Assembly: GCF_900116285.1 (NCBI RefSeq)
Contig: NZ_FPAJ01000003.1
Span: 186,001-250,000, forward strand
Direction: 5' to 3'
DNA length: 64,000 nt
Source: Sulfitobacter marinus
GTDB lineage: Bacteria > Pseudomonadota > Alphaproteobacteria > Rhodobacterales > Rhodobacteraceae
Shown: positions 17,440 to 25,578 of the stretch, one piece after another
Layout of the letters: each line of letters opens with the position of its first letter
Numbering within the stretch: the stretch's first letter is position 1
Program-made: the position numbers and the translations under genes
Notes under the pieces: model-generated
Databases searched by the model: none
The model's input: only the letters and a program-made list of their open reading frames with translations
What the model was told of the DNA's origin: nothing

Positions 17440-18684
17440 ATGAGGCCGTTGATGAACGATAATTTTCAGATCCTGGCGCAAAATGCGACCAAAGCGATGC
17501 GCGATGTGTTCCCTGCGACACCCCTGATGCGCAATGAACATCTGTCGGAAAAGTTTGAGGCTGATATTTGGCTCAAGCGCGAGGATCTAAGCCCGGTTCG
17601 GTCCTACAAGCTGCGCGGTGCGTTCAATGCGATGCGCAAGGTGATCCCGGAACAATCGCTGTTTGTCTGTGCAAGCGCGGGCAATCATGCGCAGGGCGTT
17701 GCCTTTATGTGCAGTCATTTCGGGGTGAAAGGTGTGATTTTCATGCCGGTCACGACGCCGCAGCAGAAAATCCAGAAGACCAAGATGTTTGGAGGTTCCC
17801 AGGTCGAGGTACGGCTTGTTGGCGACTATTTCGATAAAACCCTATCGGCCGCGCAGGAGTTTTGTGCCAGCGAAGGCGCGCATTTTTTGTCGCCCTTCGA
17901 CGATGAGGATGTGATCGAGGGGCAGGCATCGGTCGCCGTGGAGATTGAGCAGCAGTTGGGGCGCATTCCGGATCGTGTCATTCTGCCTGTTGGTGGCGGT
18001 GGTCTGTCTTCTGGGATCTACAGTTATTTTGGTGCTGCCTGCGATTACACCTTTGTCGAACCCAAAGGCGCGCCCAGCTTGGCAGGCGCCTTGGCCCACG
18101 GCGTGCCGGTGGATATTTCACCGATCAACAGCTTTGTGGATGGTGCTGCGGTGGCCAAAATCGGTCAGCGGAATTTTGACCGCCTCAAGGGGATTGATCC
18201 AATGAGCGTGATTAATCTGGCTGAAGACCGCATTTGCGTGACCATCATCGAAATGCTGAATGTCGAAGGGATCGTGCTGGAGCCAGCCGGTGCACTGTCA
18301 ATCGAGGCGCTGGACGATGTGGCGGATCAGATCAAAGGCAAAACCGTTGTCTGCGTGGCGTCGGGGGGGAATTTTGATTTCGAACGCCTGCCCGAGGTTA
18401 AGGAGCGCGCCCAGCGGTATTCCGGCGTGAAAAAGTATTTTATCCTGCGCATGCCGCAACGCCCCGGCGCGCTAAAGGATTTTCTGGCCATGCTTGGCCC
18501 AGAGGATGACATCTGCCGGTTTGAATACCTCAAGAAATCCGCCCGCAACTTTGGGTCGGTTCTGATCGGGATCGAAACCCGTAGCCCGGACAGTTTTGGC
18601 CCGTTCCTCTCTCAACTGAATGACGCGGGATTTACTTATACCGACATTACGAATGACGAAACACTGGCCCAGTTTGTGCTGTGA
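17440..18684 (+). CDS. ilvA: Threonine ammonia-lyase (short form with ACT-like domain)
   Basis: IlvA deaminates threonine to 2-oxobutanoate, the first committed step of isoleucine synthesis. The 414-residue protein contains the PLP lysine motif SPVRSYKLRGAFNAM (about residues 50-64), the ASAGNHAQGVAF segment, the phosphate-binding loop PVGGGGLSSG, and one C-terminal ACT-like regulatory domain (from about residue 330), which matches the short form found in Bacillus and many alphaproteobacteria. Two starts are possible: ATG 17440 with AAGGAT nine bases upstream, or ATG 17452 with GAGG six bases upstream; they differ by four residues. It ends one base before the convergent Hpt gene. Confidence 0.94.
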   Translation: MRPLMNDNFQILAQNATKAMRDVFPATPLMRNEHLSEKFEADIWLKREDLSPVRSYKLRGAFNAMRKVIPEQSLFVCASAGNHAQGVAFMCSHFGVKGVIFMPVTTPQQKIQKTKMFGGSQVEVRLVGDYFDKTLSAAQEFCASEGAHFLSPFDDEDVIEGQASVAVEIEQQLGRIPDRVILPVGGGGLSSGIYSYFGAACDYTFVEPKGAPSLAGALAHGVPVDISPINSFVDGAAVAKIGQRNFDRLKGIDPMSVINLAEDRICVTIIEMLNVEGIVLEPAGALSIEALDDVADQIKGKTVVCVASGGNFDFERLPEVKERAQRYSGVKKYFILRMPQRPGALKDFLAMLGPEDDICRFEYLKKSARNFGSVLIGIETRSPDSFGPFLSQLNDAGFTYTDITNDETLAQFVL

Positions 18685-18685
18685 T

Positions 18686-19018
18686 CTAGGGGGTCAATGC
18701 GCTGGGCATTTCGCTCATGAATTTTGTTTTCGACGCATCATAGGCAGATATAATCGCGGGAATATCGACCTGGTCGGCATGCCCCGCGGCAGAGTTGGTT
18801 TCGCCCAGTTGGCATTGTTCTGAAAAGGCCAGAAATCCAAGGTTCAGCGCGCTACCCTTGAGAAAATGCAAATCGTCGCCAAGGGTGTTCAGGTCGGGCA
18901 CAGTGCGCAGCTTTTCGATAACATGTTCTACCTCGTCGATAAAAATTTCGACAATTTCGGCAAAGTCTTCTTGGCCGACGTCGTCCCGCAAGGTGTTTAC
19001 TTGTGCCCAGTCAATCAT
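18686..19018 (-). CDS. Histidine phosphotransfer (Hpt) domain protein
   Basis: A single-domain 110-residue protein made of predicted helices. The phospho-acceptor motif DDLHFLKGSALNLGF carries the candidate histidine H51, matching the HxxKG(S/A)A pattern of Hpt domains. It should shuttle phosphoryl groups between a hybrid kinase and a response regulator. The regulator is probably the REC-PP2C protein encoded divergently 150 bases away; no kinase gene is in the neighbourhood. AAGGA lies upstream of the ATG. The role of any target pathway is not visible. Confidence 0.85.
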   Translation of the reverse strand: MIDWAQVNTLRDDVGQEDFAEIVEIFIDEVEHVIEKLRTVPDLNTLGDDLHFLKGSALNLGFLAFSEQCQLGETNSAAGHADQVDIPAIISAYDASKTKFMSEMPSALTP

Positions 19019-19168
19019 GGTGCGGTTTCCTTTCCTCCCAAATGATAGACCATGCGGATTAACGGCGCGTGGGCCAACGAGGTTTGTTTGTTCAAGTTTT
19101 AGGTTTCATGGGCTGTTAAACTGCTGTGCAGTAGAGCGGTGCTTTCACAGTTTTGAACGGCCCCTTCG

Positions 19169-20431
19169 ATGCAGCAGAACACGCAAATTTCAGAACCGCC
19201 GCAGCGCCATGGCGTTATGCAGCTTGCTATGGTTGTGGATGACAGCAAATTGCAGCGCCGGATTCTAAGCGCGTCGCTCAGAAAATGGGGCTTCTCGGTG
19301 GTCGACGCAGCATCGAGCCCTGAGGCAATTGAAAAATGCAAGGACCGGCTGCCCGATCTGGTGCTTAGCGATTGGGTGATGCCGGGCATGTCTGGCCTAG
19401 AATTCTGCCGCGAATTCAGGGCGTTATCCGAAACGCAATATGGCTATTTTATCTTGCTGACCTCGAAAAGCGAGAAGGCCGAAGTCGCCAAGGGATTGGA
19501 TAGCGGCGCCGATGATTTTCTGAGCAAACCGGTAGACGTTCATGAACTGCGCGCCCGGATTGCAGCGGGCGAACGTATCTTGGAGATGCAGCGCCAGCTT
19601 ACGGACAAAAACCTGATTATCACACATACATTGAATGAATTGCAGCGCGTGTATGATCTTCTGGACAAGGATCTGATTGAGGCGAAGAAACTCCAGCAAT
19701 CGCTGGTGCGCGAACGTACACGGGATTTTGAAGGGGGAAAGCTATCGCTCTTGCTGCGCTCCAGCGGTCATGTCGGCGGGGATCTGGTTGGGTTTTTTCC
19801 GGTTAACGACACAAAATTGGGGCTTTTTGGCATTGATGTTTCGGGTCACGGGATCAGCTCTGCGCTGATGACGGCGCGGTTGGCCGGCTATCTTTCGGCT
19901 GCGGTGCCCGATCAAAATATTGCGCTGACCCGCAATAGTGATGGCGATTATACGATGCGCCCGCCAGAGCAGGTCGTTTCCGAGCTGAACGATTTGGTGC
20001 TCAGCGAGATGGAAACCGAACATTATTTTACGCTGCTTTTGGCGAAGGTCGATTTGAAGTCCGGCAATGTCGAGATGTGTCAAGCAGGCCACCCTCATCC
20101 TGTGGTCCAGCGCAGAGATGGCACAATCGAACAAAACGGGCCGGGCGGCTTTCCTGTCGGGTTGATGGCCAAGGTTGAATACAAAAAATTTGAGGTAGAT
20201 CTACACCCCGGCGACCGGTTGTTGATCCTGTCGGACGGGGTGACCGAATGCCCCGACCCTGTTGGCGCGTTGCTTGAGGAAGAGGGCCTTGCGAACATGC
20301 TTTATGCATTGCGCGAGGTGTCAGGCCCCCCGCTGCTGGAGGCGATTTTATGGAAGCTGTCCGAGTTTTCCGGACATGCCGAGTTCCCCGATGATGTATC
20401 AGGGATATTGTTTGAATTTACAGGCCGTTAG
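19169..20431 (+). CDS. Response regulator with PP2C-type (SpoIIE/RsbU) phosphatase output domain
   Basis: The 420-residue protein joins an N-terminal receiver domain (residues about 20-140; acidic pocket VVDD, phospho-acceptor D68 in LVLSDWVMPGMSG, conserved lysine in FLSKPVD) to a helical linker (about 140-190) and a SpoIIE-type serine phosphatase domain (about 190-420, with GGDLVGFF, DVSGHGISSAL and LILSDGVTE, which supply metal-binding aspartates). Such proteins dephosphorylate STAS anti-anti-sigma factors in partner-switching systems of general stress response or surface behaviour. The divergent Hpt gene is the likely phosphodonor. No anti-sigma or STAS gene is visible here. A start at the later ATG 19217 is also possible. 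Confidence 0.88.
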   Translation: MQQNTQISEPPQRHGVMQLAMVVDDSKLQRRILSASLRKWGFSVVDAASSPEAIEKCKDRLPDLVLSDWVMPGMSGLEFCREFRALSETQYGYFILLTSKSEKAEVAKGLDSGADDFLSKPVDVHELRARIAAGERILEMQRQLTDKNLIITHTLNELQRVYDLLDKDLIEAKKLQQSLVRERTRDFEGGKLSLLLRSSGHVGGDLVGFFPVNDTKLGLFGIDVSGHGISSALMTARLAGYLSAAVPDQNIALTRNSDGDYTMRPPEQVVSELNDLVLSEMETEHYFTLLLAKVDLKSGNVEMCQAGHPHPVVQRRDGTIEQNGPGGFPVGLMAKVEYKKFEVDLHPGDRLLILSDGVTECPDPVGALLEEEGLANMLYALREVSGPPLLEAILWKLSEFSGHAEFPDDVSGILFEFTGR

Positions 20432-20864
20432 CGCAGTATTCCTGTAGAAAGGACCGATCCCCATCATTGCCCAATACGGCCAAAGATTCCTCGGCGGATA
20501 GCACAATGGTGGCGTGATCAGGTTCAATCGGATCGGCGATCTGGCGGATCGGATGCGCAACATAGATATGGCACAGTTTCTCGGCCCATAGATCGTATTC
20601 CGGCATGTAAACAAACCGCCTGAAGGCACCCATCCGACGCGGGTATCCGATCTTCCAACCGATCTCCTCCATCACCTCGCGGTGAAGCGCCTGCAAGGGG
20701 GATTCGCCGGGATCGATGCCACCGCCGGGCAGTTGAACATCCACCTCGGGCGACATCTGCGCTGTCATTAAAAACCGGTTTTTCAGCGGCAAAATTGCAT
20801 AGGCACCGGGCCGAATGGTATAGTTTTTGCCAGCCAATGGCGGCTCGCCAAATCTTCGCAGCAT
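20418..20864 (-). CDS. Nudix hydrolase
   Basis: This 148-residue protein carries a full Nudix box beginning GGGIDPGESPLQALHREVME and ending EIGW, so it should hydrolyse a nucleoside diphosphate linked to another moiety. Substrate is unknown. The 3' end overlaps the convergent PP2C regulator gene by 14 bases; the start faces hslO across a 77-base gap. It is one of three Nudix hydrolases in the window (plus the Nudix-fold Idi). Confidence 0.85.
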   Translation of the reverse strand: MLRRFGEPPLAGKNYTIRPGAYAILPLKNRFLMTAQMSPEVDVQLPGGGIDPGESPLQALHREVMEEIGWKIGYPRRMGAFRRFVYMPEYDLWAEKLCHIYVAHPIRQIADPIEPDHATIVLSAEESLAVLGNDGDRSFLQEYCANGL

Positions 20865-20941
20865 ATTACACCCCTTTTCGTGCGGCTTGTTGCCCTTATA
20901 TAGACGCGGTATGCCAAGTGCCCGCCTGTAAGGAAAGTCTG

Positions 20942-21928
20942 ATGAGCCAAGGAAATAAAATCGCGTGGGACGACACCGTTCTGCCCTTTCAACTGGATGC
21001 GTCCGACATTCGGGGCCGCGTGGCCCGTTTAGATGGCGTTCTCGAGGGGATTTTGCGTCAGCACGACTATCCTGAAAAGGTAGAAGCCTTGGTTGCCGAG
21101 ATGGCCTTGCTTGCTGCGCTTATCGGCCAGACGATCAAACTGCGTTGGAAATTGCAGCTGCAGGTCCAGTCCAAAGGTGCCGTACGCATGATTGCCGTGG
21201 ATTATTACGGCCCGACCGAGGAAGGTGCCCCGGCCCGGATACGCGCCTATGCCAGCTTTGATGCGGATCGCATTACCGACGCGCCTGCCTTTGATCAGGT
21301 CGGCGAGGGGTATTTCGCCGTCATGATCGACCAGGGCGAGGGCATGACCCCTTATCAAGGGATTACGCCGCTTGCCGGTGGGTCGTTGTCTGCCTGCGCC
21401 GAGGCTTATTTTGCGCAGTCCGAACAGCTGCCAACGCGGTTTCAACTGAGCTTTGGCAAATCATCCATGCCGGGCGAGCCCGAGCATTGGCGCGCGGGCG
21501 GCGTGATGTTGCAGCACATGCCCAAAGCATCGCCCTTTGCCGCCAAATCCGAAGGTACAGGTGAAATCCTGACACCTGATGATCTGGTCGAGGGCGAAGA
21601 GGGCGAGAACTGGCGTCGCGCCAATGTGCTGCTGGACACCGTGGACGAGCTGGAGCTGATCGGCCCAAGTTTGCCGCCTACGGATCTGTTGCTGCGCCTG
21701 TTTCACGAGGAAACGCCGCGTGTCTTTGATGCACAGGCCGTGCGTTTCGGGTGTTCGTGTTCAGAAGATCGTGTGCGCCAAAGCCTGTCGATCTATTCGG
21801 CCAAGGACATCGAAAAGATGACAACAGAAGACGGGCGCGTGACCGCAGATTGTCAGTTCTGTAGCGCGCATTACGACCTTGATCCTAAAACTGTCGGATT
21901 TGACGCCGAATCCGCCCGTGCTGAATGA
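20942..21928 (+). CDS. hslO: Redox-regulated chaperone Hsp33
   Basis: Hsp33 is an ATP-independent holdase switched on by oxidation of its zinc-binding cysteines. The 328-residue protein has the substrate-binding N-terminal domain (LDGVLEGILRQHDYPEKV, MIAVDYYGP, GYFAVMIDQGEG) and the C-terminal redox centre with CSCSED and DCQFCSAHY, giving the C-x-C and C-x-x-C pairs. The frame is open upstream from 20795, but ATG 20942, with AAGGAAAG about six bases upstream, matches the family N-terminus. A Nudix gene starts inside its 3' end. Confidence 0.95.
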   Translation: MSQGNKIAWDDTVLPFQLDASDIRGRVARLDGVLEGILRQHDYPEKVEALVAEMALLAALIGQTIKLRWKLQLQVQSKGAVRMIAVDYYGPTEEGAPARIRAYASFDADRITDAPAFDQVGEGYFAVMIDQGEGMTPYQGITPLAGGSLSACAEAYFAQSEQLPTRFQLSFGKSSMPGEPEHWRAGGVMLQHMPKASPFAAKSEGTGEILTPDDLVEGEEGENWRRANVLLDTVDELELIGPSLPPTDLLLRLFHEETPRVFDAQAVRFGCSCSEDRVRQSLSIYSAKDIEKMTTEDGRVTADCQFCSAHYDLDPKTVGFDAESARAE

Positions 21929-22514
21929 TCAGATAAACCATTTTCGGACGGCGCTGGCGCAAACTGGTGTCATGTCGTCCGATTTCGATCTGAACAAGGA
22001 TGTATTGCTGCCGGCAGATCGCAAATTGCGTCCTGCCGGCGTGCTGGCCCCTATTGTTGAAAAAAACGGCCAGTTCGAGCTGATCCTGACCAAGCGATCC
22101 TCGGCGCTGAAGCATCATCCGGGGCAAATCGCGTTTCCTGGTGGCAAGCAAGACGATGGCGATGCTGATGTGATCGCTGCGGCCTTGCGCGAGGCCCGTG
22201 AAGAGATCGGCCTGCCGACCGAGCTGGTCGAGGTTTTGGGAACGTTGCCCGCGCATGAAACCGTGACCAGCTTTCACGTAACCCCTGTTGTGGGCCTTGT
22301 TAGAGACGTTTTCGACATTATCCCAGAGCCCGGCGAGGTCGAGGAAGTGTTCACCGTCCCCCTAAGCCATGTGTTGAACGTCGATAATTATTTGGTGCAA
22401 TCGCGTCGCTGGCGCGGAAAACAACGGCATTATTACGTTGTTCCCTACGGCCCCTATTACATTTGGGGTGCAACCGCGCGTATGCTGCGGGCATGGTGCG
22501 AACGTATGACATAA
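21918..22514 (+). CDS. CoA-pyrophosphatase-type Nudix hydrolase
   Basis: This enzyme probably cleaves coenzyme A or related compounds. Family signs are the LTKRSSALKHHPGQIAFPGG segment (UPF0035/CoA type) directly followed by the Nudix box GGKQDDGDADVIAAALREAR and EEIGL. The reading frame runs in from within hslO; GTG 21918 gives about 198 residues, the usual size, and overlaps the hslO stop by eleven bases. TTG 21879 or ATG 21972 remain possible because no clear ribosome-binding site is visible. It overlaps cca downstream. Confidence 0.85.
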   Translation: MLNDQINHFRTALAQTGVMSSDFDLNKDVLLPADRKLRPAGVLAPIVEKNGQFELILTKRSSALKHHPGQIAFPGGKQDDGDADVIAAALREAREEIGLPTELVEVLGTLPAHETVTSFHVTPVVGLVRDVFDIIPEPGEVEEVFTVPLSHVLNVDNYLVQSRRWRGKQRHYYVVPYGPYYIWGATARMLRAWCERMT

Positions 22515-23677
22515 CCCTTTCCGGCGATACCAGCTGGCTTGCCGATGCGGATGCGCAAGCGGTCGCCCACGCGATCGAGGCGGGCGGCCACCGTATTTAC
22601 TTTGTCGGGGGCTGCGTGCGTAACGCATTGTTGGGTTTGGCGGATAGTGACGTGGACATGTCGACAGATGCCTTGCCCGAACGGGTAATAGCGTTGGCGC
22701 GTAAGGCTGGGTTAAAGGCGGTTCCAACGGGCGTTGAACATGGAACGGTGACGGTCGTCAGCGGCGGCAAAGGGTTCGAGGTCACAACCTTTCGCCGCGA
22801 TGTCGAAACCGACGGACGCCGCGCCGTCGTTGCGTTTTCCGATAATATTGATGATGACGCCCGTCGTCGTGATTTCACGATGAACGCGCTTTATGCCGAT
22901 GCCGAAGGGCGGGTTATTGATCCGCTCGAGGGGATGGCCGACCTGCGGGCCCGCCGTGTGCGGTTTATCGAAGACGCTGATGCCCGCATTCGCGAAGACT
23001 ATCTGCGGACGTTGCGGTTTTTCCGGTTTTGCGCGTGGTATTCGGACCCTGCCGAAGGGTTTGACGCCGATGCATTATCTGCGATTGCATCGAATACCGA
23101 CGGGTTAGAGACGCTTTCAGCCGAACGTGTCGGCACCGAGATGCAAAAGATTTTGCGTGCCCCCGATCCTGCCCCCGCCCTAGCCGCGATGCGCCAGACA
23201 GGGGTTCTAGGCGCGGTGTTGCCCGGATCAGATGATCGCTGGATCGCTATGCTGGTGCATTTTGAAACGCTTTCGGGCTTGCCTGTCACTTGGTTGTGGC
23301 GGCTGGCCGCGCTGGGCGGCGATGATATTGCGGAGCGTCTGAGGCTGAGCAAAGCGGATGCGCGTGATTTGGAACGATTGAAAGCCGCCGCTTTTGAGGG
23401 GAAACCCCTAACCGAGATTGCCTACCGCCACGACGTAAAAATCGCGCAAGGTGCCTGGTTGCTGCGCGCTTGTATCGCCGAAACACCGCCCGATTTAACT
23501 GTGTTAGAGACGATTCAACACGCAAGCGAAGCCGTGTTCCCGATCAAGTCATCCGACCTGATGCCGGAGTATTCAGGCCCTGCATTGGGCAAGCGGCTTA
23601 AGCAGCTAGAGGCGGTTTGGATCGCATCCGGGTTCGTCGCTGATCGCGCCACTTTGTTGGATACGCCAAATACCTGA
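22493..23677 (+). CDS. cca: CCA tRNA nucleotidyltransferase / poly(A) polymerase family
   Basis: This class II nucleotidyltransferase adds or repairs the CCA end of tRNAs. Motifs: YFVGGCVRNALLG (residues about 37-49), the catalytic DVDMSTDALPE with two metal-binding aspartates, RRRDFTMNALYADAEG, and the RIREDYLRTLRFFRF nucleotide-recognition helix. The product is 394 residues from ATG 22493, which overlaps the preceding Nudix gene by 22 bases. Upstream in-frame TTG 22463 is less likely. The alphaproteobacterial CCA/PAP family members can be specialised; this could in principle be a poly(A) polymerase. Confidence 0.9.
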   Translation: MVRTYDITLSGDTSWLADADAQAVAHAIEAGGHRIYFVGGCVRNALLGLADSDVDMSTDALPERVIALARKAGLKAVPTGVEHGTVTVVSGGKGFEVTTFRRDVETDGRRAVVAFSDNIDDDARRRDFTMNALYADAEGRVIDPLEGMADLRARRVRFIEDADARIREDYLRTLRFFRFCAWYSDPAEGFDADALSAIASNTDGLETLSAERVGTEMQKILRAPDPAPALAAMRQTGVLGAVLPGSDDRWIAMLVHFETLSGLPVTWLWRLAALGGDDIAERLRLSKADARDLERLKAAAFEGKPLTEIAYRHDVKIAQGAWLLRACIAETPPDLTVLETIQHASEAVFPIKSSDLMPEYSGPALGKRLKQLEAVWIASGFVADRATLLDTPNT

Positions 23678-23742
23678 CCGCAAAAGGTGGACTTGTGCCG
23701 CGCGGTCTGAATATCTCGACCCATATATTTGGAAGTCTTGTT

Positions 23743-25578
23743 ATGTTTCGTTTCTTCGAAAACCTTGTCGACCCTTATGTCGAGTATCCCGAACAGGATA
23801 CGCCCCCAACCGGGCTGTGGGCGTTCTTTGTGGATTATAGCAAGCCGTTCAAAAAGCTGTTTTTGCTGACAGGTTTCATGTCGATCATTGTCGCCGGGAT
23901 CGAGATCGGGCTGATCTATTACATGGGTCGTCTGGTGGACTTGCTGGACGGGTCGCCCGCCGAGGTTTGGCAAAATTATAAGACCGAATTCATTCTGGTC
24001 GCGCTTTTTATCCTGCTTTTGCGGCCCCTGATGCAGGGCTTAGATGTGCTGTTGTTGAACAACGCGATTTTGCCCAATTACGGGGCGCTGTTCCGCTGGC
24101 GGTCGCATCGGCAGGTGCTGCGGCAATCTGTTGGCTGGTTCGAGGATGACTTTGCCGGGCGGATTGCCAACCGAATCATGCAAACGCCCCCCGCCGCGGG
24201 CGAGGTGATATTCCATGTTTTCGATGCGATTTCGTATTCGCTGGCTTATCTGATCGGTGCCGCGATTTTGTTGACCACGTCGGATTGGCAACTGCTTATT
24301 CCGCTGGTGATCTGGTTCTCGCTTTATCTGATGCTGACCCGTTGGACGGTAACGCGGGTCAGCGTCGCATCAAAAGCGGCGTCTGATGCCCGGTCCGAGG
24401 TCACAGGCCGTGTCGTTGACAGCTATACCAATATTCATTCGGTCAAGATGTTTGCCCATCATGACCGCGAGGTAAATTATGCCAAATCTGCCATCGAAAA
24501 CGCGCGCCGCACCTTTCAGAAAGAGATGCGCATTTTCACGGTCATGGATGTGTGTCTGGTCATGTTGAACGGTCTTTTGATTGTTGGCGTTGTGGGGTGG
24601 GCATTCTATTTGTGGTCTGCAGGTCACGCTACCGTCGGGGCCGTGACCGCCGCCGCCGCGCTGACCTTGCGGCTGAATTCCATGACGGCATGGATCATGT
24701 GGGCGCTTTCCACGTTCTTTCAGCAGCTCGGTGTCGTGTCCGAGGGGTTAGAGACGATTGCACAACCTATCACGCTGGTGGATGACGCGGATGCGCGGCC
24801 GCTTGACCTGACTGAAGGGCGGGTCGAAATGATCGGATTGTCGCATCACTATGGCCGTGGGTCAGGTGGTTTGGACAACGTTAATCTGGTCGTCAGACCG
24901 GGCGAAAAGATCGGCTTGATCGGGCGGTCTGGCGCGGGAAAATCAACCTTGGTCAAGCTGCTTTTGCGGTTCTACGATCCTGAAACTGGCCAGATTTTGA
25001 TCGACGGGCAGGACATCACTAAGGTCGGGCAAGATAGCCTGCGGCAGAATATCGGGATGGTGCAACAAGACAGCGCATTGCTGCACCGCACCATTCGCGA
25101 AAACATCCTGTATGGCCGGCCAAGCGCAACGAACGCCGAGGTGATTGCGGCAGCCAAGCAAGCGCAAGCGCATGATTTTATTCATGATCTGGCGGATGCT
25201 GACGGGCGATCGGGCTATGATGCGCAAGTGGGTGAACGGGGTGTAAAACTGTCAGGCGGGCAACGCCAACGGATCGCACTTGCCCGGGTGATCCTGAAAA
25301 ACGCCCCGATCCTGCTGCTGGACGAAGCCACAAGTGCGCTGGATAGTGAGGTCGAGGCCGCAATCCAAGAAACGCTCTATGGTATGATGGAGGGGAAAAC
25401 CGTTATCGCCATCGCGCACCGTCTTTCGACCATCGCCGAGATGGACCGGATTTTGGTGATGGATGACGGGCGCATCGTAGAAGAGGGCACCCATGACATG
25501 CTTTTGGCGAATGGCGGGCTATATGCTGATTTCTGGGGCCGGCAATCTGGCGGGTTCCTCAAGACGGAAGACGAATGA
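23743..25578 (+). CDS. ABC transporter, fused membrane and ATPase domains (first of a tandem pair)
   Basis: An exporter-type half transporter of 611 residues from ATG 23743 (GGAAG seven bases upstream; the longer frame from GTG 23695 lacks a good site). The first about 330 residues hold six predicted membrane helices, and the C-terminal ATPase has Walker A GRSGAGKSTL, signature LSGGQRQRIALAR, and Walker B LLLDEATSALDSE with the catalytic glutamate, then the switch histidine in AIAHRLSTI. Substrate cannot be told. It overlaps the next ABC gene by four bases, so the two products probably form a heterodimer. Confidence 0.9.
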   Translation: MFRFFENLVDPYVEYPEQDTPPTGLWAFFVDYSKPFKKLFLLTGFMSIIVAGIEIGLIYYMGRLVDLLDGSPAEVWQNYKTEFILVALFILLLRPLMQGLDVLLLNNAILPNYGALFRWRSHRQVLRQSVGWFEDDFAGRIANRIMQTPPAAGEVIFHVFDAISYSLAYLIGAAILLTTSDWQLLIPLVIWFSLYLMLTRWTVTRVSVASKAASDARSEVTGRVVDSYTNIHSVKMFAHHDREVNYAKSAIENARRTFQKEMRIFTVMDVCLVMLNGLLIVGVVGWAFYLWSAGHATVGAVTAAAALTLRLNSMTAWIMWALSTFFQQLGVVSEGLETIAQPITLVDDADARPLDLTEGRVEMIGLSHHYGRGSGGLDNVNLVVRPGEKIGLIGRSGAGKSTLVKLLLRFYDPETGQILIDGQDITKVGQDSLRQNIGMVQQDSALLHRTIRENILYGRPSATNAEVIAAAKQAQAHDFIHDLADADGRSGYDAQVGERGVKLSGGQRQRIALARVILKNAPILLLDEATSALDSEVEAAIQETLYGMMEGKTVIAIAHRLSTIAEMDRILVMDDGRIVEEGTHDMLLANGGLYADFWGRQSGGFLKTEDE

